DNA of 40,874 bases from an archaeon (GTDB lineage Archaea; Nanobdellota; Nanobdellia; SCGC-AAA011-G17; PNOQ01): assembly GCA_018671245.1 (NCBI GenBank), contig JABHIB010000011.1:1-40874 (forward strand), given 5' to 3'. The notes beneath the pieces were generated by a model. It ran no database searches. It had not been told where the DNA came from and saw nothing but the letters and a program-made list of their open reading frames with translations. Shown piece after piece: positions 1 through 6,588 of this stretch. The position numbers were made by a program, and so were the translations under genes. The first letter of the stretch is position 1, and each line of letters begins with the position of its first letter.

Positions 1-134
1 AAAGAGGTTATTATGTTTAGTTTTAGTGTTTCTTATAATTGGTATGTCTTTTGGTTATTCTTCTGATATTTTATTTAGTAATGTTGAAGTTCCTAGAGTT
101 AGTGTTGAAAAAGATTCTGAAAGAGTTTCTTCTG
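1..134 (+). repeat. 134-bp terminal direct repeat, left copy
   Basis: Bases 1-134 are identical to 40741-40874. The repeat lies wholly inside the 5' end of a mini-RHS gene. Either the contig closes on itself (a loop in an assembly graph) or two genomic copies of this RHS allele flank the segment. Because related RHS genes occur elsewhere in the window, a repeat-induced contig end is at least as likely as a real circle. Confidence 0.95.
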
Positions 135-490
135 AAGGTTTGACTCGTTATGTTCGAGGTTTAAATGGATTAGTTGCATCGGTTAAGGATTCAGAGATTA
201 AATATTATCACTCTGATAGGATTCAGAGTAATCGATTAGTAACTGATTCTTCAGGTTCTGTTGAGAATGAATTTAAGTCATTGCCTTTTGGACAGAAGGT
301 TTTTAATTCTGGCGTCAAGTATGCTTTTGCAACTGGAAAGGAATTGGATGAATCTGATTTGTATTATTTTGGAGCTAGATATTATGATTCTAATTTGGGT
401 AGATTTACTAGTGTTGATCCATTTCCTTCTGAACCTGCTTATCAATATGTTAATAATAATCCAACGAATATGGTTGATTCTAGTGGACGA
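1..490 (+). repeat. RHS N-terminal cassette, copy 1
   Basis: This stretch encodes the signal peptide and RHS core and is strongly conserved at the nucleotide level with 8659-9147 and 32093-32587. A 51-bp block is identical in all three copies, at 104-154, 8767-8817 and 32201-32251. Similarity stops at the end of the core codons. The pattern fits duplication or gene conversion of the N-terminal half with exchange of C-terminal tips. Confidence 0.85.
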
Positions 491-1063
491 TTTGCTATTG
501 CTATTCCTGCCATAGGCTTGGGAGAAGCAGTTATTTTAACAGCTGCAGTTTTAACAGCTACAGCTACCCTAATTCAAACTGGTAGTGCGGAAGCTGCTGC
601 TGAAAAATTTGAGGAAACATTTGTTGAACCTAATAAAATATTATTTGAAAATTTAGTCAATGCTCCTAAATTAGATGCTACTAATGTAGTTCCACTAATC
701 CTTATTAATATTCTAACAAAAAAAGGTTCAGAAGAAGATTCAACAACAGGTCCGGAAGAGAGTTCGGATTCTAATCCGATTAATAAGTGGTTAGATGAGA
801 TACTTGAAGATCATAAACGTGAACTTGGTGAAACTGGGACTCCTAATGATCCTGAAGAAGATCCAGATTTTGATCCGGATGGATCTAGAAGAAGTTCAGA
901 CGAAGATATACCTAAAAGGTTGTCTGATGAGTATGATTTAGATAAGGCTCAAAGAGGGAGACTTCGTGACCTTATGCATAAACAAAAGGGTCCAGGACAA
1001 AACCATTTACCTGAGCAGACTATAAGGGAACTAATTATAGATAACTTATTACCTCCATCTTAA
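2..1063 (+). CDS. Mini-RHS core protein with variable C-terminal region, copy 1 (5'-truncated by window edge)
   Basis: Only the first two codons are missing: the identical repeat at the right edge supplies the ATG at 40736, giving a 355-residue protein. Residues 1-23 form a signal peptide, or an N-terminal anchor. Residues 50-90 resemble one YD repeat (RYVRG, then YYHSD and RLVTDSSG). Residues 110-164 match the RHS-associated core (GKELDESDLYYFGARYY, GRFTSVDP). The core ends VDSSG, where the other copies have VDPTG or IDPSG, so the usual proline of the DPxG site is lost. Next comes a hydrophobic stretch at about 166-192, like the membrane segment preceding toxin tips in bacterial RHS proteins, then an acidic low-complexity linker. 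The basic tail (KAQRGRLRDLMHKQ) loosely recalls tails of bacterial RHS toxins. The tip is not assignable. The gene converges on rpo10 with no immunity gene between them. Confidence 0.85.
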   Translation, partial: KRLLCLVLVFLIIGMSFGYSSDILFSNVEVPRVSVEKDSERVSSEGLTRYVRGLNGLVASVKDSEIKYYHSDRIQSNRLVTDSSGSVENEFKSLPFGQKVFNSGVKYAFATGKELDESDLYYFGARYYDSNLGRFTSVDPFPSEPAYQYVNNNPTNMVDSSGRFAIAIPAIGLGEAVILTAAVLTATATLIQTGSAEAAAEKFEETFVEPNKILFENLVNAPKLDATNVVPLILINILTKKGSEEDSTTGPEESSDSNPINKWLDEILEDHKRELGETGTPNDPEEDPDFDPDGSRRSSDEDIPKRLSDEYDLDKAQRGRLRDLMHKQKGPGQNHLPEQTIRELIIDNLLPPS

Positions 1064-1089
1064 TTTTTAAATTAAAAAAAAGAATTTTT

Positions 1090-1290
1090 TTAAGACTTTT
1101 TAAATTTAGCAACTTCTTCAAGAAGATCAACATGACCTAAAAATAAAGCTCTACAACAATACCTTTTAATGCCTAAGTCATCTAAGACTTTCTTTTTGTC
1201 TTCGCCTTTCTCTTCAGTTCTTTCCTTGTATTCTTCCCAAAGGTGCCCTACAGGTTTTCCGCATGAAAAGCATCTTATTGGTATTATCAT
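1090..1290 (-). CDS. rpo10: DNA-directed RNA polymerase subunit Rpo10 (RpoN)
   Basis: This 66-residue protein is the archaeal homologue of eukaryotic Rpb10, a small zinc-bundle subunit that helps assemble the Rpo3/Rpo11 platform. Diagnostic elements are the start [12 protein letters not shown] (Cys7, Cys10) and RYCC (Cys45, Cys46), the atypical CX2C...CC zinc ligands of the family, followed by HVDL. Length is normal. It is the last gene of the uS13-to-Rpo10 block; a GGAA-type ribosome-binding sequence precedes the ATG. In many archaea rpoK and uS2 follow, but here the next gene is the convergent mini-RHS gene. Confidence 0.97.
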   Translation of the reverse strand: MIIPIRCFSCGKPVGHLWEEYKERTEEKGEDKKKVLDDLGIKRYCCRALFLGHVDLLEEVAKFKKS

Positions 1291-1300
1291 TTTTATTTCC

Positions 1301-1696
1301 TTAACGGTATGATTTTGTACGTTTTGCTCTAGCTTTAGAATCGCCAGGCTTACAAGCTTCTTTGTATCTTGTGTCTGCTATTAATAAATGTCTATCATAA
1401 TCTAAGAATGTTTGTTTAAGTGATTTTTTTGATTCTACAAATGCACGTGCGATTGCCAATCTTGCAGCTTCTGCTTGAGCTTGCCATCCGCCACCATTAA
1501 CTCTTACTCTGATATCGTATTTAGAAGCATCTGCACCTACTATTATTATAGGTTCTTTTATCCTCATTTGAGCTATTTTTGGCTCATAGTTCTCTAAAAG
1601 TGTGGAGTTTATTCTAATCAAACCTTTTCCAGGTTTTATTGTTGCTTTTGCAACTGCTCTTTTTCTCTTTCCTGCTTTATGGAATATATTATTCAT
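1301..1696 (-). CDS. rps9: 30S ribosomal protein uS9
   Basis: The 131-residue protein carries the uS9 signatures: the N-terminal [12 protein letters not shown] strand, the central [18 protein letters not shown] segment and the basic C-terminus ending RAKRTKSYR, which reaches toward the P-site tRNA. Length is typical for archaeal uS9. It overlaps the end of uL13 by 4 nt and precedes rpo10 by 10 nt, the classical archaeal order uL13-uS9-Rpo10, so translational coupling with uL13 is likely. Confidence 0.97.
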   Translation of the reverse strand: MNNIFHKAGKRKRAVAKATIKPGKGLIRINSTLLENYEPKIAQMRIKEPIIIVGADASKYDIRVRVNGGGWQAQAEAARLAIARAFVESKKSLKQTFLDYDRHLLIADTRYKEACKPGDSKARAKRTKSYR

Positions 1697-2103
1697 TTTA
1701 GGTTTTTACAAAGTTCTCCAACTGTAGTGTATTTTAAAATCTTTCCTTTTGTGATTTTTGCTGCTTCTGGACTTTCTGGCTTATTTTCTTTAAATTCGTC
1801 AGGCGCTCCTAAGTAGCACATTATTCTTTTGAATGCATTTTTACCTTTTTCTTTTTTGTATGGCAACATTCCTCTGATTGCTCTTCTTGTAAATCTATCA
1901 GGCATTTTTTGGAAAAAAGGACCTTTTAAGGGACATCCCCTTTTTGCTTTTATTTTATATGCTTCTAAAACAGATTTTTTATCTCCAGCTATAATTATGT
2001 TTTCACAGTTAATTATATCTATCTTCTCTCCGAGTAATGCTCTCTTTGCAACAATTGCTGCCATTCTTCCTAATATTAAATCTGTTCCATCTATTACTGC
2101 CAT
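1693..2103 (-). CDS. rpl13: 50S ribosomal protein uL13
   Basis: The 136-residue protein begins AVIDGTDLILGRMAAIVAKRAL and contains RAIRGMLPYKKEKGKNAFKRI, the uL13 core motif around the conserved RGMLP. It is a large-subunit assembly protein. It lies 1 nt after eL18 and overlaps uS9 by 4 nt, consistent with one transcript. Nothing is unusual in length or motifs. Confidence 0.97.
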   Translation of the reverse strand: MAVIDGTDLILGRMAAIVAKRALLGEKIDIINCENIIIAGDKKSVLEAYKIKAKRGCPLKGPFFQKMPDRFTRRAIRGMLPYKKEKGKNAFKRIMCYLGAPDEFKENKPESPEAAKITKGKILKYTTVGELCKNLK

Positions 2104-2104
2104 T

Positions 2105-2455
2105 TTAACAAATTATCCTTGTATTTTTTCCTTTTTGATCTTTCTTCAATAACTCTCTTATTGTTAGAGTGTTTTTAAGTTTATTTTTTGCTGTTTCTGA
2201 AAAGTGAAATGCAGCAATTGTTAACTCGTGATTTAGTTCACCATTACCTAGAACTTTTCCAGGCACTACTATAGTTTCCCCTTTTTTTGTTACTTTATTT
2301 AATTTTGAAATATTAACTGTCCTTTTTCTTCTTGTTGGTTTTTCTAATTCTTTAGCTATTACTTTCCAAAAAGGAGATTTCTCTTTATGTGAATGAACCT
2401 TCAAATCAAGTATCAGGTTTTTCAATTGTTCGTTTGTGTGTTTTGCTTTTTTCAT
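2105..2455 (-). CDS. rpl18e: 50S ribosomal protein eL18
   Basis: The 116-residue protein matches eL18: an N-terminal helical segment (NEQLKNLILDLK), then RRKRTVNISKLNK and the conserved VVPGKVLGNGEL segment. Archaeal eL18 is normally about 115-120 residues. It lies downstream of Rpo3 and the tRNA-Leu gene, the order seen in many archaeal uS13-to-uS9 operons. Confidence 0.95.
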   Translation of the reverse strand: MKKAKHTNEQLKNLILDLKVHSHKEKSPFWKVIAKELEKPTRRKRTVNISKLNKVTKKGETIVVPGKVLGNGELNHELTIAAFHFSETAKNKLKNTLTIRELLKKDQKGKNTRIIC

Positions 2456-2465
2456 TTTTTTATTA

Positions 2466-2549
2466 TGCGAGGGACAGGACTCGAACCTGCGTAGGCACTA
2501 AGCCATACGGGCCTTAACCGTATCCGTTTGACCACTCCGGCACCCTCGC
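2466..2549 (-). tRNA. tRNA-Leu, anticodon read as AAG
   Basis: This 84-nt class II tRNA sits inside the ribosomal operon between rpo3 and eL18. On the minus strand the acceptor GCGAGGG pairs with CCCTCGC and the discriminator is A73. The long variable arm closes GGC/GCC, and the T arm is GCAGG/CCTGT around TTCGAGT. The anticodon stem TACGG/CCGTA encloses TTAAGGC, so positions 34-36 read AAG. Reading TAA would break the stem. A34 is very unusual in archaea, where this decoder normally has GAG. The leucine identity is secure; the A34 reading depends on the stem register, which I consider clear. Confidence 0.9.
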
Positions 2550-2566
2550 ATTAGCGAGAGTGAATA

Positions 2567-3379
2567 TTATGATCTTTTTAAAGATGGTAGTTTTAACTTT
2601 TTACCGTCTTGTTTTATTGCTTTTGCAAAATCTCCAGTTTTCTCATTAAGTTTCTCTATTGAGGTTCTTAATATTTCTTCCGGAGCTAATTGTCCAAATG
2701 ATTCTACTTTGAATATGAAATTATCTCTATCATATTTGATAGCTAAGATATCTTTGTTTATATTTGCACAAGCTTGGTATAAATCATTTCTCAATAATTT
2801 TTCTTCATCTAATTTACCATCTTTAAATGCTTGCTTAGGATATTTGTCTTTAAATTTATCAAAATCTACATGTGAATTGTTTATTTTTAATTTTGCTTTG
2901 TGTTTGTAAAATATTGCACCAGGCATATACTTTGCATGGTTTTTTCCTAAACCTAATATTGCTGTAGCCTCGAATTTAATTTTTTGTCCTTCTAATAAAA
3001 GAACTAATGGCATTTTTGGATGATATGCTTTTATTTCCTCATCTGTTGCAGTTAATTCTTCTGCATAAACCATTTTAGGACCTTCTGATTTTAGAGATAT
3101 AATTGTTCTACAAAGATTACAACCTTCTCCTTTACATTTACAATTCTCTGGTAAATTATATATCTTAAGATCTGTTGTTAGTGGGACTAATCCTATTCTA
3201 TGAGCTAGTATTTCATCATAAAGTGCTGAATCATTTGCGAAGAAATTTATTTCATCAATTGCCATAGTTGGCACTTCAGAAATCATTATTCTTCTTAGTG
3301 TGTTAGCAAATGTTTCATTTGATTCTGTTAATTCAAATGTTAATTTTTGCTCAGTTTTTTCTAGGATATTAATTTTCAT
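2567..3379 (-). CDS. rpo3: DNA-directed RNA polymerase subunit Rpo3 (RpoD)
   Basis: I start the protein at MKINILEK (270 residues). A longer frame to 3424 would overlap uS11 and adds no family sequence. It is the archaeal Rpb3/bacterial alpha-like assembly subunit: NTLRRIMISEVPTMAID is the alpha-motif dimerisation region, and the C-terminal part ends in the second dimerisation helices. Cys80, Cys82, Cys87 and Cys90 (CKCKGEGCNLC) match the zinc loop of Rpb3 rather than the two-cluster ferredoxin-like insert of some archaeal RpoD proteins. It begins 1 nt after the uS11 stop. Confidence 0.96.
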   Translation of the reverse strand: MKINILEKTEQKLTFELTESNETFANTLRRIMISEVPTMAIDEINFFANDSALYDEILAHRIGLVPLTTDLKIYNLPENCKCKGEGCNLCRTIISLKSEGPKMVYAEELTATDEEIKAYHPKMPLVLLLEGQKIKFEATAILGLGKNHAKYMPGAIFYKHKAKLKINNSHVDFDKFKDKYPKQAFKDGKLDEEKLLRNDLYQACANINKDILAIKYDRDNFIFKVESFGQLAPEEILRTSIEKLNEKTGDFAKAIKQDGKKLKLPSLKRS

Positions 3380-3380
3380 T

Positions 3381-3788
3381 TTATACTCTTCTTCCTCTTT
3401 TACCACCTTTCTTACGACATCCATCGTGAGGTACAGGTGTTACTTCTGAGATCTTTCCTATTCTTATTCCTGCTCTTGCAAGTGTTCTTATTGCTGCCTG
3501 TGCACCTGATCCTGTACTCATAGGTCCATTGTGTCCACCAGGAGCTCTAATTCTTAAATTTAAGGCATTGATTCCTTTATCTCTTATATTCTCTGCAATC
3601 ATCTTTGCTGCGTTCATAGCTGCAGTAGGACTGCTTTCTAATCTGTGGGATTTTGTAACCATTCCACCAGATGATTTAGCTATAGTTTCTGTTCCAGTAA
3701 TATCAGTTACATGAATTATTGTATTATTATATGATGAATAAATGTGTGCTATTCCCCATTTCAATTTTTTTTGTTGTTTTTGAATCAT
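3381..3788 (-). CDS. rps11: 30S ribosomal protein uS11
   Basis: The 135-residue protein has the uS11 landmarks [28 protein letters not shown]-type region replaced by [15 protein letters not shown], and the C-terminal [19 protein letters not shown], which is nearly invariant. It is a platform protein of the small subunit. It overlaps the uS4 stop by 4 nt and is followed after 1 nt by rpo3, the standard archaeal order. Confidence 0.97.
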   Translation of the reverse strand: MIQKQQKKLKWGIAHIYSSYNNTIIHVTDITGTETIAKSSGGMVTKSHRLESSPTAAMNAAKMIAENIRDKGINALNLRIRAPGGHNGPMSTGSGAQAAIRTLARAGIRIGKISEVTPVPHDGCRKKGGKRGRRV

Positions 3789-4516
3789 TTTTTATCCTCT
3801 TTAACTTCTTCTTTAGGGGTTTCTTTAACTTCTTCAGTTTTCGGAGTTTCCTCTACCTTAGGTTTTTCTTCAGTTTTTGGAGCTTCTTTTTTAACTGGCT
3901 CTTCTACTTTAGGTTTTGGAATTTCCTTTACTTCTTTTGGAGATTCAGGTTTTTCTTCAGTCTTAACAACTTCTTTTTTCTCACCTTTATATTCTCCAGG
4001 AACTTCTTTTTTATCTTCCATATCTTCTTTTGCAAATCTTGAGTTAGGATTTACTACAACTTTCCCTTCTTCGTCTGCATTAACTAAGTATGATGGAATT
4101 GTTATTTTTTTATTATCTACTAGTACATGTCCATGAACTATCATTTGACGTGCTTGATCAATTGTTCTTGAGACTTTTCTTTTGAAGACTATTGTTTGCA
4201 ATCTTCTCTCTAAAAAATCTTTTGTTGTTAATTCAAGAATATCATCAAGGTCTGTACCTTTTGCGATTAATTTAAATTTCATTAAATGGGTTAAAAGATC
4301 TTCTTTCTCTTTTAGAGCTTGTGGAGAATCTTTTGCAGCAATAATTTTCTTAACTTGAGTTGTTACTTTTCTTAATTTTGCTGTACTCTTCCAAATCTCT
4401 TCCTTATTTTTTAAACCGTAATCTCTCTTTAATTCTTTCTCTTGGTCTATTCTTTCTTTTTGCCAAGGGTGCGAAGGAGTTGTATACTTTTTTCTTTGTC
4501 TTTTTGTTTGTCCCAT
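3785..4516 (-). CDS. rps4: 30S ribosomal protein uS4 with long acidic/basic C-terminal tail
   Basis: Residues 1-165 are a normal archaeal uS4: [14 protein letters not shown] at the N-terminus and an S4 RNA-binding domain at about 103-160 ([26 protein letters not shown]). After NSRFAKED the protein continues for about 75 residues made mostly of Lys, Glu, Pro, Val and Thr in an imperfect repeat ([17 protein letters not shown]). This tail is predicted disordered and absent from typical uS4, giving 243 residues rather than about 170-180. The tail stays in frame and overlaps uS11 by 4 nt, so it is probably real. Its role is unknown. Confidence 0.95.
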   Translation of the reverse strand: MGQTKRQRKKYTTPSHPWQKERIDQEKELKRDYGLKNKEEIWKSTAKLRKVTTQVKKIIAAKDSPQALKEKEDLLTHLMKFKLIAKGTDLDDILELTTKDFLERRLQTIVFKRKVSRTIDQARQMIVHGHVLVDNKKITIPSYLVNADEEGKVVVNPNSRFAKEDMEDKKEVPGEYKGEKKEVVKTEEKPESPKEVKEIPKPKVEEPVKKEAPKTEEKPKVEETPKTEEVKETPKEEVKEDKK

Positions 4517-4526
4517 TTTAATCTAG

Positions 4527-4991
4527 TTATTTCTTTTTCTTCTTTACTCCCATACCTTTACCTTTATTGCTTCTGAAGTTTGATCTTGTTCTTTGACCTC
4601 TTACAGGTAATCCTACGGATAGTCTTAAACCACGATAACTTTTAATTTTTTGTAATCTTTTGTAATCGAATTCTTTTTGAAGTTTTAAATCAATATTAAT
4701 TTTATGTTTATCTATTCCTTCGTCGTAATCTTTTCTTCTATTTAGTGCCCAACTTGGAATTCCTATTTTTTCAGGATCTTTTAGAGCTTCTTCTATTTGT
4801 TGTATTTCTGCGTCTTTAAGATCTCCTATTCTTTTATTTTTATCTAGGTCTAAAGCTACACAGATTGCGTTGGAAAATGAATGTCCTATCCCCTTTACTT
4901 TTATTAGTCCACCTATGATTGATTTTTTCCCATCTATATCTGTCATAGAGATACGTACGATGTGTTTGAAATCTTTATTTTCTTCTGTCAT
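4527..4991 (-). CDS. rps13: 30S ribosomal protein uS13
   Basis: The 154-residue protein shows IRISMTDIDGKKSIIGGLIKVKGIGHSFSNAI-type N-terminal sequence (helix-two-turn-helix) and the C-terminal RGLRLSVGLPVRGQRTRSN motif, followed by a basic KGMGVKKKKK tail. It contacts the subunit head and P-site tRNA. It is the first gene of the uS13-uS4-uS11-Rpo3 transcript; a TATA box lies about 30 nt upstream. Confidence 0.97.
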   Translation of the reverse strand: MTEENKDFKHIVRISMTDIDGKKSIIGGLIKVKGIGHSFSNAICVALDLDKNKRIGDLKDAEIQQIEEALKDPEKIGIPSWALNRRKDYDEGIDKHKINIDLKLQKEFDYKRLQKIKSYRGLRLSVGLPVRGQRTRSNFRSNKGKGMGVKKKKK

Positions 4992-5017
4992 TTTATGTGT
5001 TTACAAAGTTTCGATTG

Positions 5018-5029
5018 GCTTTAAAAAGC
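5018..5029 (-). promoter_or_regulatory. TATA box for the uS13 operon
   Basis: On the minus strand the sequence reads gctttttaaagc, centred about 32 nt before the uS13 ATG. With archaeal spacing of about 25 nt to the start site, the mRNA leader would be only a few nucleotides. Confidence 0.55.
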
Positions 5030-5043
5030 TTTTGGCCAGTCAT

Positions 5044-5610
5044 TTAATTGTTTGTGAAGATCTTATGTTTGTCTTCGTTATCTAATTCAACAAATATTCT
5101 CTTTATTATTGTATTTTTTGGGTTCGGAACTAGTTTAATACGATTGCTAATATCTTCGAATGACTCGAAGGGTTTTTCGTCTCTTTTATCTAGTATTTCT
5201 CTTGTGTGTCTTTTCCCAATTCCAGGTAATAATTCTAACTGGTGCATTCTCATGTTTATTGGTCCTGCGTTATTGAAAAAGTCAACAAATCTTTTTTCAT
5301 TTTTATCTATTAAAGATTCTATTGCGTCTTCTATTTCTAGTTTTGCTGTTTGAGTTAATTTTGATAGTGGTATCTTCCCAGATATATGATGGATCCTATC
5401 TCTTTTACCTTCTCCAATATATACTTTATCTAGAGGCTGTAAGAATTCATCTTTTTTTGGAACTAATTCTAATATTGTAAAATGTTCACACCCTATAGCT
5501 TGGGCTATTGCAGTCTTCTGATGCAACGGCCTTGAATCGTAATGATATCCGTGTTTTAGAAAGTCCAATATTATTGCACTTTCTTCTTTTGCTATTGGTG
5601 TTCTCAACAT
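5044..5610 (-). CDS. DUF655 family protein (predicted nucleic-acid-binding, helix-hairpin-helix)
   Basis: The 188-residue protein matches the archaeal DUF655 family, typically found next to rpl21e and rpo4. The N-terminal half is an OB-like region (FTILELVPK, VYIGEGKRDRIHHISGKI). The second half has a helix-hairpin-helix segment at about 125-160 (LELLPGIGKRHTREILDKR), where LPGIGK is the hairpin. No catalytic motif is visible. Its steady linkage to RNA polymerase and ribosomal genes suggests RNA or DNA binding connected to transcription or translation, but its function is not established. It begins 20 nt after rpo4. Confidence 0.88.
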   Translation of the reverse strand: MLRTPIAKEESAIILDFLKHGYHYDSRPLHQKTAIAQAIGCEHFTILELVPKKDEFLQPLDKVYIGEGKRDRIHHISGKIPLSKLTQTAKLEIEDAIESLIDKNEKRFVDFFNNAGPINMRMHQLELLPGIGKRHTREILDKRDEKPFESFEDISNRIKLVPNPKNTIIKRIFVELDNEDKHKIFTNN

Positions 5611-5630
5611 TTTTAATTATGATATTGTTA

Positions 5631-5960
5631 TTAGGCATGTTTTTTCACTGTGTCTAGTATTTTCTTTAAATCTTCTTCTTTAAGAGTTAGATTTTCTCCA
5701 GATAGAGTTGTTTTCAAACTGTCAATATCTGTTGGCATGATGTTCATTATTGTTGTTATGTTATGTTCACCAAGTCTAGTTATGCCTAGCTCTTCAAGTT
5801 CTTTTCTTATTTCACTTGGTTTTCTTGATTTTGTAATTATCCCTATATATTCGTCGACTTTTTTTGCTCTGAAGTTAAGTTCTTTATCTCTTTTCTTCAT
5901 TTCGTCAAGACTTTTCTTTATCTCGAATGCATCTAGGGATTTTTGTGATATTATTTCCAT
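5631..5960 (-). CDS. rpo4: DNA-directed RNA polymerase subunit Rpo4 (RpoF)
   Basis: This 109-residue helical protein fits archaeal Rpo4, the Rpb4 homologue that pairs with Rpo7 to form the polymerase stalk. Supporting features are the small size, the order eL21-Rpo4-DUF655, and the C-terminal HRDC-like half (EIRKELEELGITRLGEHNI, then IMPTDIDSLKTTL). It starts 1 nt after the eL21 stop and is therefore translationally coupled to it. Similarity in this family is weak, so context carries part of the call. Confidence 0.88.
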   Translation of the reverse strand: MEIISQKSLDAFEIKKSLDEMKKRDKELNFRAKKVDEYIGIITKSRKPSEIRKELEELGITRLGEHNITTIMNIMPTDIDSLKTTLSGENLTLKEEDLKKILDTVKKHA

Positions 5961-5961
5961 T

Positions 5962-6252
5962 TTATTGTTTTTTTAAGTGGATCGGATGAGATATCAGTGT
6001 TTTTGTTTTTTTCCCATCTTTTATTTTTATACAGTAATTTGATCCTTGTTTTCCTTCAACTATTCCAGCTTTTCCATGAAATCTTGGATGGAACATTCCT
6101 TTTTGTACTGCTGGTTCTGCAACTAAATAAACTGCTTCTCCTACATCGAACTTTTGAGAATATTTCGTTACACTAATTTTTCCTCTAGTTCTAACGCTTT
6201 TTCGCAGTTTTGATCTTGTTTTTCTTCGGTTTCCACCTATTCTTTGTACCAT
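5962..6252 (-). CDS. rpl21e: 50S ribosomal protein eL21
   Basis: The 96-residue protein has the eL21 pattern: basic N-terminus (GGNRRKTRSKLRK), then FDVGEAVYLVAEPAVQKGMFHPRFHGKAG, the SH3-like barrel with the conserved HPRFHGK segment. Length matches archaeal eL21. It heads the eL21-Rpo4-DUF655 transcript. Confidence 0.96.
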   Translation of the reverse strand: MVQRIGGNRRKTRSKLRKSVRTRGKISVTKYSQKFDVGEAVYLVAEPAVQKGMFHPRFHGKAGIVEGKQGSNYCIKIKDGKKTKTLISHPIHLKKQ

Positions 6253-6279
6253 TTTTGTTCTATTTAGTCCTATTGGGGC

Positions 6280-6291
6280 TATTTATAAATG
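6280..6291 (-). promoter_or_regulatory. TATA box for the eL21-Rpo4-DUF655 operon
   Basis: The minus strand reads atttataaatag, centred about 33 nt before the eL21 ATG, implying a short leader of roughly 8 nt. Confidence 0.55.
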
Positions 6292-6301
6292 TTTTTATAA
6301 T

Positions 6302-6583
6302 TTAAACTTTAGCTAATATATCTTTAAGTGCTTGATTTACTGCATAAAATATGTTATCGTTTTTGTTAGTTGATGTATATATTCTATCTGCAGTTATTGA
6401 AATGTTTATCTCGTATTTTGAATCTTTTTCTAATTCTACTGTTATTTTCTTGAAACTATTCGATTTTTCCAAAATATCTTCTGTAAATTTTCCAATGATT
6501 TTTTTTATTACTGATAATTCTAGTGGATCTATTATTTCGAAATTCACTAATTCTATAATTCCATCACCTAATTCTATTGTCAT
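6302..6583 (-). CDS. HPF/RaiA-like (S30AE-fold) ribosome-associated protein, probable
   Basis: The 93-residue protein follows the beta-alpha-beta-beta-beta-alpha order of the S30AE ribosome hibernation fold: a first strand and helix (ELVNFEIIDPLELSVIKKIIGKF), strands KKITVELEK, YEINISITAD and RIYTSTN, then a last helix with IFYAVNQALKDIL, comparable to the DMYAAIDxAVDKL helix of HPF. Length equals one S30AE domain. If the call is right, it binds the 30S decoding region during low activity. It sits 5 nt downstream of elp3 and is probably co-transcribed with it. An alternative is an unrelated small alpha/beta protein; the call rests on pattern only. Confidence 0.55.
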   Translation of the reverse strand: MTIELGDGIIELVNFEIIDPLELSVIKKIIGKFTEDILEKSNSFKKITVELEKDSKYEINISITADRIYTSTNKNDNIFYAVNQALKDILAKV

Positions 6584-6588
6584 TTTGT

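Noticed and set aside
2466-2549. Reading the anticodon as TAA
   Set aside because: It requires a one-base shift that breaks the anticodon stem, whereas AAG keeps six pairs.
3380-3424. Longer Rpo3 start inside uS11
   Set aside because: The extra residues have no family match and overlap uS11; MKINILEK is the conserved start.
3719-4136. Plus-strand frames rich in Phe/Ser opposite uS4
   Set aside because: They are the antisense of the low-complexity uS4 tail; the composition is a by-product.
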